From Verrucomicrobiota bacterium (GTDB lineage: Bacteria > Verrucomicrobiota > Verrucomicrobiia > Opitutales > UBA2995), in contig JAQBYJ010000050.1 in NCBI GenBank assembly GCA_027622555.1, positions 1 through 40,734 of the forward strand: 40,734 bases of DNA, in the 5' to 3' direction. The first letter of the stretch is position 1. Every line of letters starts with the position of its first letter. Below, one piece after another: positions 18,429 through 28,073 of this stretch. The position numbers were made by a program, and so were the translations under genes. The notes beneath the pieces were generated by a model. The model did not search any database. It saw nothing but the letters and a program-made list of their open reading frames with translations, and was not told where the DNA came from.

Positions 18429-19051
18429 CTAAAAAACGCCCGTAATTTTTCGGAACTCTTTATTCCTGGACTCAGCTCAACACCGCTACTGGCATCGACT
18501 ATTTTAGGATCTGCCAATATTAATGCCGCACCCATATTTTCGGGATTAAGTCCACCGGCCAAAATCCAGCATTTTTCCGGATAGTCGATATTCAGTTGTT
18601 TAAAAGCGGCCCAATCTCCGGTTTCCCCACTCCCACCAAAACCTCCGGCGTGGTAAGTATCGATCAAAAATGTGTCCGCGTATTGAAACAGAGATTCTGG
18701 AAATAACATATCCGGTGGAAGTTTTGGAGCTAACCAAAGTCGATCCCGACCAACCGTCTCGGACAATTCCAATAAATAGGCACTATCGTGGATCTCTGAA
18801 AAGTGGACCTGAAAAAAATCGAAACCTGCGGACATCTGCTTTTTAATTTCTTCGATACTCGGTCGAACATCCACAGCGACTCTGAAACTATCGGGCAGGG
18901 TTTGTTTGAGTGCTTCAAAATCATCCAGGGAGATGCCGCGTGGGGATTTTGGATACAAGATGAATCCCAGGTAGGTGGCTCCTAAAGAAACTGCAAGTCG
19001 CGCATCCTCTCCACGGGTTATTCCACAAATCTTTACTCGCGGTGAGCTCAT
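18413..19051 (-). CDS. trpF: Phosphoribosylanthranilate isomerase
   Basis: This (beta/alpha)8 enzyme catalyses the Amadori rearrangement of N-(5'-phosphoribosyl)anthranilate in tryptophan synthesis. KICGIT (7-12, catalytic Cys9) opens the protein. The catalytic Asp lies in LIDTYHAGGFGGSGETGDW, and phosphate-binding loops are LAGGLNPEN and DASSGVELSPGIKS. The 212-residue length is normal. Its start overlaps the degT stop by 4 bp (19048-19051), so it is coupled to a gene outside tryptophan metabolism. No other trp gene is in the window. Confidence 0.95.
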   Translation of the reverse strand: MSSPRVKICGITRGEDARLAVSLGATYLGFILYPKSPRGISLDDFEALKQTLPDSFRVAVDVRPSIEEIKKQMSAGFDFFQVHFSEIHDSAYLLELSETVGRDRLWLAPKLPPDMLFPESLFQYADTFLIDTYHAGGFGGSGETGDWAAFKQLNIDYPEKCWILAGGLNPENMGAALILADPKIVDASSGVELSPGIKSSEKLRAFFSHLPA

Positions 19052-20148
19052 CCTCTGAAGCTGTTACAACTTTCAATAATGAAATCAACCTGCTCGTCTT
19101 CCAGTTCGGCGTAGATCGGAAGATTAATGATCTCTCTACAGGTACGTTCGGCGACCGGAAAACTTCCATCTTTGTGACCCAGATTTTCATACACAGGCTG
19201 CAAATGCAGGGGCCTGGGATAAAACAGCCCGGTAGCCACACTACAGTCATTTAAATGAGTAACCAAAGCATCGCGATTCGGATGACAAACGGAAAACTGA
19301 TGATATACACTGGGAGCGTTTCCAAAAACGGGAGGCAAACGAAGCCCTTCGAGATTTAGACCAGACAAATATTTGGCGGCGATCGCTTGCCGACGTTCAG
19401 TCCAGGCAGTAAGATATTTTAATTTCACTTTTAAAAGCGCACCACAGATACCTTCCATCCGATAGTTGTAGCCGACATCCGAATACGTATAACGATCAGG
19501 CATGGCATGGTTGCGCAATAAACGAATCTTGTCCGAAATGCCCTTATCCTTCGACACACACAATCCACCTTCCGTCAAGCCACCCAAGTTCTTGGTAGGG
19601 TAAAACGAAAGAGCTCCGCAATCTCCAAACAGCCCGGTAGATTTCCCATTAAACGTCGCAAGGTGGGATTGAGCACAGTCTTCGATTAACTTCAGATTGT
19701 ATTTTTTTGCCAATGCGACAAAGTCATCCATAGGAGCGGACTGACCGAATAGATGAACCACAATTATCGCTTTGGTCTTCTCGGTGATCGCCGCTTCAAC
19801 TTTTTCAGGATCCAGAATATAAGTCGATGGATCGATGTCGGCAAAGACCGGCACGGCTTTCTCGTAACTGATACACCAGGACGAAGCCATAAACGTGAAA
19901 GGGGTCGTAATAACTTCATCGCCAGGAAGAATCCCACACGCTCGCACACAAAGATGCAAAGCAGAGGTACCATTATTTATTCCAACCACTTCTTCAGCAC
20001 CCATCAACTCAGCATAGGCCTTTTCAAACTCGGCAACCTGGTTACCCAGAATAAATTGACCTGAATCCAGTGTTTCTTCAAACGCCGCCAAAAAGTCGGG
20101 TTTTAACTTTTGATGCGTTTCGTGAAAATTTAAAAATGGAACATTCAT
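19048..20148 (-). CDS. DegT/DnrJ/EryC1-type PLP aminotransferase
   Basis: A fold-type-I PLP enzyme (366 residues from ATG 20148, MNVPFLNF), of the sugar aminotransferase family that modifies nucleotide sugars for surface polysaccharides. Visible features: NGTSALHLCVRACGI, GDEVITTPFTFMA, IEDCAQSHLA, the PLP-lysine segment SFYPTKNLGG, and GYNYRMEGI. A longer in-frame start at 20235 would add 29 residues read from an intergenic inverted repeat and is rejected. The product sugar cannot be assigned. It follows cobA/hemD on the same strand and overlaps trpF. Confidence 0.9.
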   Translation of the reverse strand: MNVPFLNFHETHQKLKPDFLAAFEETLDSGQFILGNQVAEFEKAYAELMGAEEVVGINNGTSALHLCVRACGILPGDEVITTPFTFMASSWCISYEKAVPVFADIDPSTYILDPEKVEAAITEKTKAIIVVHLFGQSAPMDDFVALAKKYNLKLIEDCAQSHLATFNGKSTGLFGDCGALSFYPTKNLGGLTEGGLCVSKDKGISDKIRLLRNHAMPDRYTYSDVGYNYRMEGICGALLKVKLKYLTAWTERRQAIAAKYLSGLNLEGLRLPPVFGNAPSVYHQFSVCHPNRDALVTHLNDCSVATGLFYPRPLHLQPVYENLGHKDGSFPVAERTCREIINLPIYAELEDEQVDFIIESCNSFRG

Positions 20149-20181
20149 TGAAATAGTAGCGCTAATTCTTGACCACAGATG

Positions 20182-20268
20182 ACCACAGATGAACACAGAT
20201 TCACGTAGATAAATCCTGATTTGATTTTCCCGCAATTTGATTTGTGTGAATCTGTGTTCATCTGTGGT
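20182..20268. repeat. 23-bp perfect inverted repeat (dispersed 'CATCTGTGG' type)
   Basis: Positions 20182-20204 and 20246-20268 are perfect reverse complements (23 bp) around a 41-bp spacer. The left arm is preceded by a partial tandem copy (GACCACAGAT repeated at 20171 and 20181). Elements with the words CCACAGATGAACACAGATTCAC / GTGAATCTGTGTTCATCTGTGG recur between genes of many environmental bacteria, by general knowledge of such genomes; only one copy is seen here. It lies between cobA/hemD and degT and would form a large RNA stem in the operon transcript. Confidence 0.8.
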
Positions 20269-20288
20269 TAAACTAAAAAGGGTTTGTT

Positions 20289-21818
20289 CTAACTTTTATT
20301 ACCTAGTTCCTCCACGATCGCGTCAATCAATCCATCCAGCGAGGATTTCCTAGCTTCTTTATCAAGTGGAATATGGACTTCTTTCATTACTTTGCTTGTC
20401 TGAGGACCCATACTAAACGTCTTGGGTCTTACCGCCCCGTCCGCCAATTGAAACGCCTTGGCTTGCTTGACAAAGGACCGAGCTGTAGAGCCGCTGGTGA
20501 ATGTGATACCATGAGCACCAAGCTCTCGAAACTTGCCTGCAGCTTCATTCACAGAAAGATCGGTTGGCTCTGTCTTGTAGACTTCGAATCGATCCACAAT
20601 AGCCCATTGATCTTCAAGTGGTTTAATCATGTCCTCAGTCCCAAGGTTACCTTTAACAACCAAAACTTTTGCATGCTCTATGCTTCCTGTCTCGAGAAGG
20701 GCTTTTGCCAACTCAGGCCCTGTGTGGATTTCAGGCATGATCTCTACTTCTAGGCGAAACTTTTCAATTTCTTTAACCGTGGCAGGGCCAACCGCAGCAA
20801 TCCGCATAAAGCCCATGGAGCGCACATCCTTGAATTCATTAAAAAACGCCTCGAAAAAGAACCTTACACCGTTGGGACTCGAAAAAATAATCCAGTCATA
20901 CGATCCAAGTTCTGCAAAGATTTCTTTTTTAACTGCTTCGTTAACAGCTGAGCTCACCTGAATAAGTGGAAGCTCCAACACTTCAGCCCCCAGACGAATA
21001 AGGCGGCGCATCAACTCACTCGATTGCTCCCGGGTGCGGGTAATTGCGATTCGTTTCCCAAACAGCGGTTGTCGCTCAAACCAGGAATGTTTGGGCGCGT
21101 CCTTTACGACATCTCCAACTATAATCATTGCAGGTGGTTTTATTCCTGTCTCCTTTACCGTTTTTGAAATAGTGCCCAATTTACCGATACAGCTTTCCTG
21201 ATTTGGCAAAGTCGCCCAGCGGATAATGGCAACGGGAGTTTCGGGGCTCATTCCTGCTTTAAGTAATTCGGCAGATATGTGATCAATCTTGGTCAACCCC
21301 ATATATATGCAGAGGGTAGCATTTAGTTTAGCGTAATGCTTCCAATTAACAAAGGTATCGGGTTTCTCAGGATCTTCGTGGCCAGTAACCAATACGATGG
21401 CGGAGCTATTGTGTCGGTGAGAAAGCGGAATACCCATGGAAGCTGCTGCTCCCATGGATGCAGTTACACCAGGAATAATCTCAAAAGTAATACCAGCGTT
21501 TGAAAGCGCATCGGCCTCTTCTCCTCCCCGACCAAAGATAAGAGGATCTCCACCCTTAAGCCGCACGACCATCATACCTTCCCTGGCATAGTTTATGAGC
21601 AGTTTCTCAATATCTTCTTGAGGCTTGGAGTGGTAACCGGACCGCTTCCCAACATAGATCTTTACACAATCGGGCTTCGTCCAGTTCAACAGCTCATCGT
21701 AAACCAGGTAGTCATAAACCAAGGCATCACATTGTTTGATAAGCTCTTTGCCACGAACTGTAACAAGATCGGAAGCACCGGGCCCTGCGCCTACCAAATA
21801 GACCATGCCATTACTCAT
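20289..21818 (-). CDS. Uroporphyrinogen-III C-methyltransferase / uroporphyrinogen-III synthase fusion
   Basis: A 509-residue two-domain fusion. Residues 1-about 245 are CobA/SUMT: VYLVGAGPGASDLVTVRG, VVRLKGGDPLIFGRGGEE, GVTASMGAAASMGIPLSHR and a VVGDV-like end. They convert uroporphyrinogen III to precorrin-2 with SAM, the siroheme/cobalamin branch. Residues about 255-505 are HemD (KRIAITRTREQSSEL, FSSPNGVRFFF, TFTSGSTARSF), which cyclises hydroxymethylbilane to uroporphyrinogen III. Fusing the two puts the maker and one consumer of uroporphyrinogen III in one chain. The start overlaps the hemC stop by 4 bp, placing the three reactions in order. In other genomes the fusion is annotated cobA/hemD. 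Confidence 0.95.
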   Translation of the reverse strand: MSNGMVYLVGAGPGASDLVTVRGKELIKQCDALVYDYLVYDELLNWTKPDCVKIYVGKRSGYHSKPQEDIEKLLINYAREGMMVVRLKGGDPLIFGRGGEEADALSNAGITFEIIPGVTASMGAAASMGIPLSHRHNSSAIVLVTGHEDPEKPDTFVNWKHYAKLNATLCIYMGLTKIDHISAELLKAGMSPETPVAIIRWATLPNQESCIGKLGTISKTVKETGIKPPAMIIVGDVVKDAPKHSWFERQPLFGKRIAITRTREQSSELMRRLIRLGAEVLELPLIQVSSAVNEAVKKEIFAELGSYDWIIFSSPNGVRFFFEAFFNEFKDVRSMGFMRIAAVGPATVKEIEKFRLEVEIMPEIHTGPELAKALLETGSIEHAKVLVVKGNLGTEDMIKPLEDQWAIVDRFEVYKTEPTDLSVNEAAGKFRELGAHGITFTSGSTARSFVKQAKAFQLADGAVRPKTFSMGPQTSKVMKEVHIPLDKEARKSSLDGLIDAIVEELGNKS

Positions 21819-22669
21819 AATCGAAACTCTCCCAAAACGGTTTTGATGGCCTGGCGAATTTCATCCATATCCAATGAATTGAAGGAGAGGGTAAAGCGAC
21901 CGGCGGACTCATGGAAGGCAAGCAAGGTATTATCCATGAAGTGAGCGGCAAATGCAGTCTGACAACCTCCATCAACCAAGGTAAGAAACTCGCGCTCGAT
22001 GCAAACCGCTTGATTCGTAACGGGATCGGTTAACGCTCTAAAACGTTCTTCTTCTCCTGCCCGGCATTGCAATGCAATAGCGCCCTGCCCTACCGCCGGA
22101 ATCATTTGATTCAGGCTGAGATATTCAAATTCGAGGCCTTCCCATTCGCTTATCCCCAAGCGTTTTAATCCCGCGGAGGCCAAGATGGTTGCATCCGCCT
22201 CACCTGACTGAATCTTACTGAGCCGCGTACCTACATTACCACGAATCTCAACGAACTCGGCGTCGGGTAAAAACAATTTTGCCTGGGCCCTTCGCCTAGG
22301 ACTACCTGTAGCGAGTTTGCTGATGCTTTCTATACCAACCCTCTTTACCAAAACATCCTCCACCGTCTCACGCGGAAGGAAGCCGACAATAACCAAACCT
22401 GGTTCCATTTCAGTGGGCATGTCTTTGGCAGAATGAACGGCTAAGTCAGCTCGACCTTCCAACATGGCTATTTCCAACTCCTTGGTAAAAAGACCTTTCC
22501 CGCCTTTTTCTTCCAAAGACCACGCCAAGCGCTGATCCCCCGTAGTCGTCATTGGATCCTGAACAACCTTTGTCCCGGGAAACGCCTTAAGAATGGCCGA
22601 TTCAACCAGTAAGGTTTGCGCCAACGCCAGAGGACTCTTTCGAGTAGCTAATGTGATAGTTTGAGACAC
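21815..22669 (-). CDS. hemC: Hydroxymethylbilane synthase (porphobilinogen deaminase)
   Basis: This polymerises four porphobilinogens to hydroxymethylbilane. The 284-residue protein has LATRKSPLALAQ at the N-terminus, VHSAKDMPT with catalytic Asp83, TGSPRRRAQ, IRGNVGTRL, and the dipyrromethane cofactor cysteine Cys236 in DGGCQTAFA. It is somewhat short at the C-terminus (usual about 300-315), affecting only the third domain. It leads the hemC-cobA/hemD-degT-trpF unit. Only 36 bp separate its start from the ilvC terminator stem, leaving little room for a separate promoter. Confidence 0.96.
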   Translation of the reverse strand: MSQTITLATRKSPLALAQTLLVESAILKAFPGTKVVQDPMTTTGDQRLAWSLEEKGGKGLFTKELEIAMLEGRADLAVHSAKDMPTEMEPGLVIVGFLPRETVEDVLVKRVGIESISKLATGSPRRRAQAKLFLPDAEFVEIRGNVGTRLSKIQSGEADATILASAGLKRLGISEWEGLEFEYLSLNQMIPAVGQGAIALQCRAGEEERFRALTDPVTNQAVCIEREFLTLVDGGCQTAFAAHFMDNTLLAFHESAGRFTLSFNSLDMDEIRQAIKTVLGEFRL

Positions 22670-22689
22670 GTGAATAGCAGTAGGGTAGC

Positions 22690-22733
22690 TTGAAGAAAAA
22701 GAAAAGCGCGAAGACCTTTGAGAGTCTCCGCGC
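22690..22733 (-). terminator. Rho-independent terminator after ilvC
   Basis: On the minus strand a 10-bp stem (GCGCGGAGAC pairing with GTCTTCGCGC, one G-T pair; 22706-22733) is followed by TTTTCTTTTTCTTC. It begins 27 bp after the ilvC stop and ends the ilvN-ilvC unit. Confidence 0.8.
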
Positions 22734-22760
22734 CAGTATTAAAAAAACTAAAGAAAGACC

Positions 22761-23789
<1,029 letters not shown>

Positions 23790-23825
23790 TTACAGAGGCT
23801 GTAAGTTGCTTTTTATTAACCGGGA

Positions 23826-24320
23826 TTATTGTACCGGAGGATTATTTCTTGCTCGTTCCAACGCTAGTTTTCCTGTGCGGGAAAGTTCTAGAATTTCAAA
23901 CTGTTCGATCATATCGAGAAAGGCGCGGACTTTACCTTCATCACCTGTTAGCTCAAGAATCATAGAATCCTTGTGCGCGTTGATGATCTTGGCCCGAAAA
24001 ATGTCACAAATCTGGATAATCTCAGAACGGTTTTCGGAGTCGGCGGCGAGCTTTACTAAAAGCAATTCCCGCTCAACTGCTTCGTCCCGTTTGAAATCGG
24101 TAACTCGAATAACATTAATGAGCTTATTAAGTTGTTTGATAATTTGATCCAGCACCAAGTCGTCGCCAACAGCCACGACGGTAATTCGTGAAAGGGAGCT
24201 ATCATGGGTGGGAGCAACATTAAGTGAATGAATGTTGAAACCGCGGCCACTGAACATGCCTGCCACTCGGGCCAGCACTCCAAATTTGTTTTCAACTAGG
24301 ACCGATATTGTGTGTTTCAT
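23826..24320 (-). CDS. ilvN: Acetolactate synthase small (regulatory) subunit
   Basis: The regulatory subunit that binds valine and controls acetolactate synthase. From ATG 24320 (164 residues, MKHTISVLVENKFGVLARVA) an ACT domain spans about residues 1-75 and includes GRGFNIHSLNV. The conserved C-terminal ALS small-subunit domain (EIIQICDIFRAKIINA, then LTGDEGKVRAFLDMI) reaches about residue 150. An upstream TTG (24329) is less likely. The large subunit ilvB, usually adjacent, is not in this window. A valine tRNA lies 18 bp upstream on the same strand. Confidence 0.94.
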   Translation of the reverse strand: MKHTISVLVENKFGVLARVAGMFSGRGFNIHSLNVAPTHDSSLSRITVVAVGDDLVLDQIIKQLNKLINVIRVTDFKRDEAVERELLLVKLAADSENRSEIIQICDIFRAKIINAHKDSMILELTGDEGKVRAFLDMIEQFEILELSRTGKLALERARNNPPVQ

Positions 24321-24338
24321 GAAGTTCAATTTTGGGGA

Positions 24339-24416
<78 letters not shown>

Positions 24417-24519
24417 CCATAAAGGGTGGATAGGAAGCCATCTGTGCTATGGGTAATCAAGCACTAAATCCAAAAAACTGACGACCCTGGAAAGAGACAG
24501 ATTTCACAACAAAATTCAC

Positions 24520-25548
24520 TCAGCGGTTACCCCTTACCCAACCACGTTCATGGAGAAGCTCTGCAATCTGAACAGCGTTCAATGCAGCACCTTTCCAGAG
24601 TTGGTCTCCACTGACCCAAAGCGAGAGTCCGTTATCAAATGCGGTATCCTTTCGAATTCGCCCAACACCGCAATTTACTTTGCCGGAATAGTCGATGGGC
24701 ATAGGATAGTGAAGGTTCTCAACATCGTCACATAGTTCACTTCCAGGGAAGGCATCCACAGCGGCTTTGGCTTCGGCGACGTCCACCGGTTTTTCAAATT
24801 CAGCCTGAATTGAGACGGAATGCGCACGATAGACTGGAACGCGGACACAGGTACAACTTACTCTTACATCCGGAAGGCTCATTATCTTTCGACCTTCATT
24901 CTGCATTTTCATTTCCTCTTTCGTATAGCCATTATCCAAAAATACATCCACATGCGGCAGAACATTGAATGCGATTTGGTGAGGGTATACGTTTTTTTCA
25001 ACCGGTTCCCCGGCCACAAGGGCCTTAACCTGGTTCTCCAACTCGATGATCGCCGCCGCACCTGTACCCGAGACAGCCTGATAGGTAGAAGCGAAAAATC
25101 GCATTAATCCAAATTTCAAATGGAGCGGATATAATGCCATCAACGCGACGATAGTGGAACAATTGGGGTTGGCGATAATGCCTTTGTGATCGCCAGCTGC
25201 ATCTGGATTGATCTCAGGGATGACTAAGGGAACATCCGGATCCAAGCGAAAGGCAGAGCTATTGTCTACCACAACACAGCCTCGACGGGCCGCTTCCGGA
25301 GCCAGAATCTTGGTAGTACTCGCACCTGCGCTAAACAAGGCAATGTCCAAGCCGTCAAATGCCTCGGGAGTAGCTTCTTCAACGATCCAGGAATGGTCCT
25401 TATAACTTATAGTTTTACCTTTCGAACGAGCCGAAGCCATAAGCTTGAGTTCCTTGATCGGAAATTGACGTTCGTACAACAGGTGTATCAGTTCCTGACC
25501 CACTGCACCTGTAGCTCCCACAATACCGATAGAATATCTATTAACCAT
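24520..25548 (-). CDS. asd: Aspartate-semialdehyde dehydrogenase
   Basis: This reduces aspartyl phosphate to the semialdehyde for lysine, threonine, methionine and diaminopimelate. From ATG 25548 (342 residues, MVNRYSIGIVGATGAVGQEL) the N-terminal NADP-binding motif is GATGAVG. The catalytic Cys is in IANPNCSTIV, and the active-site His segment is RVPVYRAHSVS. The C-terminus WVSGDQLWKGAALNAVQIAE is family-typical. A longer in-frame start at 25611 adds 21 unconserved residues and is rejected. It lies about 100 bp upstream of tRNA-Val. Confidence 0.95.
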   Translation of the reverse strand: MVNRYSIGIVGATGAVGQELIHLLYERQFPIKELKLMASARSKGKTISYKDHSWIVEEATPEAFDGLDIALFSAGASTTKILAPEAARRGCVVVDNSSAFRLDPDVPLVIPEINPDAAGDHKGIIANPNCSTIVALMALYPLHLKFGLMRFFASTYQAVSGTGAAAIIELENQVKALVAGEPVEKNVYPHQIAFNVLPHVDVFLDNGYTKEEMKMQNEGRKIMSLPDVRVSCTCVRVPVYRAHSVSIQAEFEKPVDVAEAKAAVDAFPGSELCDDVENLHYPMPIDYSGKVNCGVGRIRKDTAFDNGLSLWVSGDQLWKGAALNAVQIAELLHERGWVRGNR

Positions 25549-25942
25549 AGCTGAAAAATTAACCGTGAGAAATTGGTCATTAGTCCACCAGAAAGCAAGC
25601 GAGGATTCCAAACTGTGTTCAGCGGAAAAATCTACCCAAACTTAGTCTCCAAGTCATTTAATCCAAAATTCTACCCATTCTCGTTTACACCACATAAATG
25701 CGCTGAAAAATCAATTTAATTGAACAAAATCTGTTTTTCCCCATTTGAATAGAGTGCAATTACGATGGTTCCTTTAGGGGAAACCACTAAAAGTATCCAG
25801 GAAACGCCTTTATACGAAAGAAGGCGTTACATCTCAATTAATTTAGTATCCATTGTGAATTACCTTACTGCTTTTGAGATCCGCAAAATCTCACCCAACG
25901 ACAGAGACGCTACCAAGTCTTACCACTCAATCCTTACCAACC
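25549..25942. other. AT-rich divergent intergenic region
   Basis: About 390 bp between divergent asd and the histidine kinase. It holds an 8-bp perfect stem, AACGCCTT (25803-25810) with AAGGCGTT (25821-25828) around a 10-nt loop, and a GGTTCCTTTAGGGGAAACC dyad near 25769. No protein family was recognised in the short ORFs here, and no clear -35/-10 pair was found. Confidence 0.4.
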
Positions 25943-27103
25943 ATGTCCCTACCACCTGTGTTAACTCGTGGCACTACCGGAATAGAATTCTTTACGAATT
26001 CTTCCGCATCTTTGGTTTCAAACTTGCCGGATCCTTATTTAAACGGACTGCCTGACCCTGTTTTTTTGCTACGGCGAGACGGCCGAATACTAAAGGCAAA
26101 TGCGCGGGCTCTCAGTTGGCTCAACAGGCAATTCAATTCTCAAGTTGAAGGTTATTACCTGCACCAACTTATCAAGGCTCACGAATGGCAGGGCTGCATT
26201 GGCTCAATTGAAGGCAAATTATTGAGTCACTTTTTCGGTACGGGTATTTTACCAAGAAATGTCAACTTGCATCTTGGGATCCAAGGCGAATGCGAATACA
26301 TGGATCACGAGGATCACAGTCACGTGTTAAAAGTTTCTCTGAAAAAGATCTTCTCGGAAAATCAGACACAACTCATGCTAACGATTGAGGAGATCACAGA
26401 AGCCAAAAAAAAGGAACTCTTGCAGAACCTCTTCATGCATGATTTGGCAAATCGTGTTACTGAAGTCATCGCCAATTCAGAGTTACTCAATCAGTTTTGC
26501 AAAAAAGGCGAGAACGAGCCAGAGAAGCTGACTCGTTGGACAGAAAACATTAGTATGATTTCCAGAGAACTCGGACTGGAGGTGTCGGCTCAACAAGCAG
26601 TCGCTTCCATGGAAATGAAAAAAATGTCAGCGAAACCAACCGAGGTAAACGCTCTAACAGAAGTGGAAAAACTGGCAGCTCACTTTTACCCGGTTGAAAA
26701 AGATCATGGCGTAAAGCTCGAGATCAGCGAAGACGCCACGGAAATTATCCTGTTTACAGATCCGGTTTTACTTCGTCGGGTTCTAACTAATCTGGTCAAA
26801 AATGCCATTGAAGCATCCAAACCAGGCCAAGTAATCACCTTAGGTTGTCGACTTGGAAAGAGGTCCGGACAGGTAGAATTCTGGATTCACAACCCGGGTT
26901 ACATAGAAGAAGAAATAAGAGCCCATTTATTTAAGCCCTATTTCTCGACTAAAAACAGCATGCGAGGGCTAGGCACCTACAGTATTAAGTTTCTGACCGA
27001 ATTCTTTTTAAAAGGAACCGTCGAGGTGCAATCAAGCAAGGAAGCAGGCACCTGTTTTAAAGTTACTTATCCCGTTTCCTTGGAGACAAAACTGTCCGCA
27101 TAA
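25943..27103 (+). CDS. PAS-domain sensor histidine kinase with atypical ATP site
   Basis: About 386 residues from ATG 25943 (an in-frame TTG at 25874 is the alternative), with no membrane helices, so probably cytoplasmic. A PAS-like sensor covers about residues 35-150 (GLPDPVFLLRRDGRILKAN). The H-box is FMHDLANRV with His166. The ATPase domain has an N-box (LTNLVKNAIEAS, Asn287), an F-box-like FKPYFSTK and a G2 box RGLGTYSIKFL. The usual DxGxG of the G1 box is replaced by HNPG (316-319), as in a known kinase subgroup whose members are annotated active. No response regulator lies nearby, so the kinase is orphan. The signal is unknown. Confidence 0.8.
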   Translation: MSLPPVLTRGTTGIEFFTNSSASLVSNLPDPYLNGLPDPVFLLRRDGRILKANARALSWLNRQFNSQVEGYYLHQLIKAHEWQGCIGSIEGKLLSHFFGTGILPRNVNLHLGIQGECEYMDHEDHSHVLKVSLKKIFSENQTQLMLTIEEITEAKKKELLQNLFMHDLANRVTEVIANSELLNQFCKKGENEPEKLTRWTENISMISRELGLEVSAQQAVASMEMKKMSAKPTEVNALTEVEKLAAHFYPVEKDHGVKLEISEDATEIILFTDPVLLRRVLTNLVKNAIEASKPGQVITLGCRLGKRSGQVEFWIHNPGYIEEEIRAHLFKPYFSTKNSMRGLGTYSIKFLTEFFLKGTVEVQSSKEAGTCFKVTYPVSLETKLSA

Positions 27104-27117
27104 ACTTCCAAACAGAC

Positions 27118-27504
27118 CTACTCTTCAATTACCTTACTAATACTTTTAGCAGTAGGTACTTCAAAAGTGTAATCTTCGAAATGAATTTGGTGGATGCACG
27201 CACGTTTCGTACAGGAGGGTAACGCTTTAAGTGAAACATCGCAGTCAATTTCTATGCTACCAGGCAAACACTGCCGAGGCTGACTCTTACTGTAGCAAAG
27301 ATTCGCAGTTGAAGCAAAATCCAGCACCCAACTCTCATACTTCTCATTGAGGCATAAGGTACGTGTAACGGTATCGGACTTATTCGAAGAATCAGGCTTA
27401 GCCTGGAGGACAAAGGTAAGCTGAAAGCACTCCGAATGCGGATTGAATACCAATCCGATCCACGAAGATTCGTATAAGCCAGGTCCTAGGTTTCCAATAT
27501 CCAT
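27118..27504 (-). CDS. Hypothetical protein
   Basis: A 128-residue ORF convergent with the histidine kinase (14 bp between stops), family not recognised. It has no signal peptide or membrane segment. It contains eight cysteines spread through the sequence and beta-rich text (SWIGLVFNP, FQLTFVLQAKP, CIHQIHFEDYTFEVPT). Placement next to the orphan kinase might indicate a related role, but that is only positional. Confidence 0.45.
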   Translation of the reverse strand: MDIGNLGPGLYESSWIGLVFNPHSECFQLTFVLQAKPDSSNKSDTVTRTLCLNEKYESWVLDFASTANLCYSKSQPRQCLPGSIEIDCDVSLKALPSCTKRACIHQIHFEDYTFEVPTAKSISKVIEE

Positions 27505-28073
27505 AAATACTTAGGACATTGAAAGCCCCTTCCAATTTCCAAGTCAATGCAAGGCAAAGATTATTTTTATAAATCGGTGAGCTGACAATTTTACCCTTAG
27601 CTGAATTGATCGCACAGTTAATACGGAGAATTTTTTAAATAAGCTCGATTTAACGAAAATCTATCTACTGGATTGCGTGATTTGGACTGCTGAATACACA
27701 TTATTACTGAGAATGTACCTTAAGAATCGCAAAATAGTTATTCTTCATAAAACGACGCAGAAAACTTTCAATGATACAAAACTGATAAATTTGTTACGAC
27801 AGCATTGGGTAAAGGCTGGAGCTGACATTGAAGATCTTTTTGGTACAGACACTTTCGTTCCGGCAGACTTGGTGATTGTCCATGTGGATCTCTCCGTTGT
27901 TCCAACCGAATACCAAAAGTTTGCGGCTCGATATCCAAGCCAAATAAATGCTAATATCTTCGACATTCGTAAATCTAAAGTTTGCAAACATTTACTTTCA
28001 CAAGAGGACGTATATAATGAGCCGGTGATTGTAAAAACGGATCTAAATTTCGCTGGGATTCCAGACCCACTAG

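Noticed and set aside
20149-20235. Extended N-terminus of the DegT aminotransferase
   Set aside because: The extra residues are translated from the inverted repeat and precede the conserved start MNVPFLNF.
25765-26055. 96-codon ORF upstream of the kinase
   Set aside because: Overlaps the kinase in another frame and has no recognisable family.
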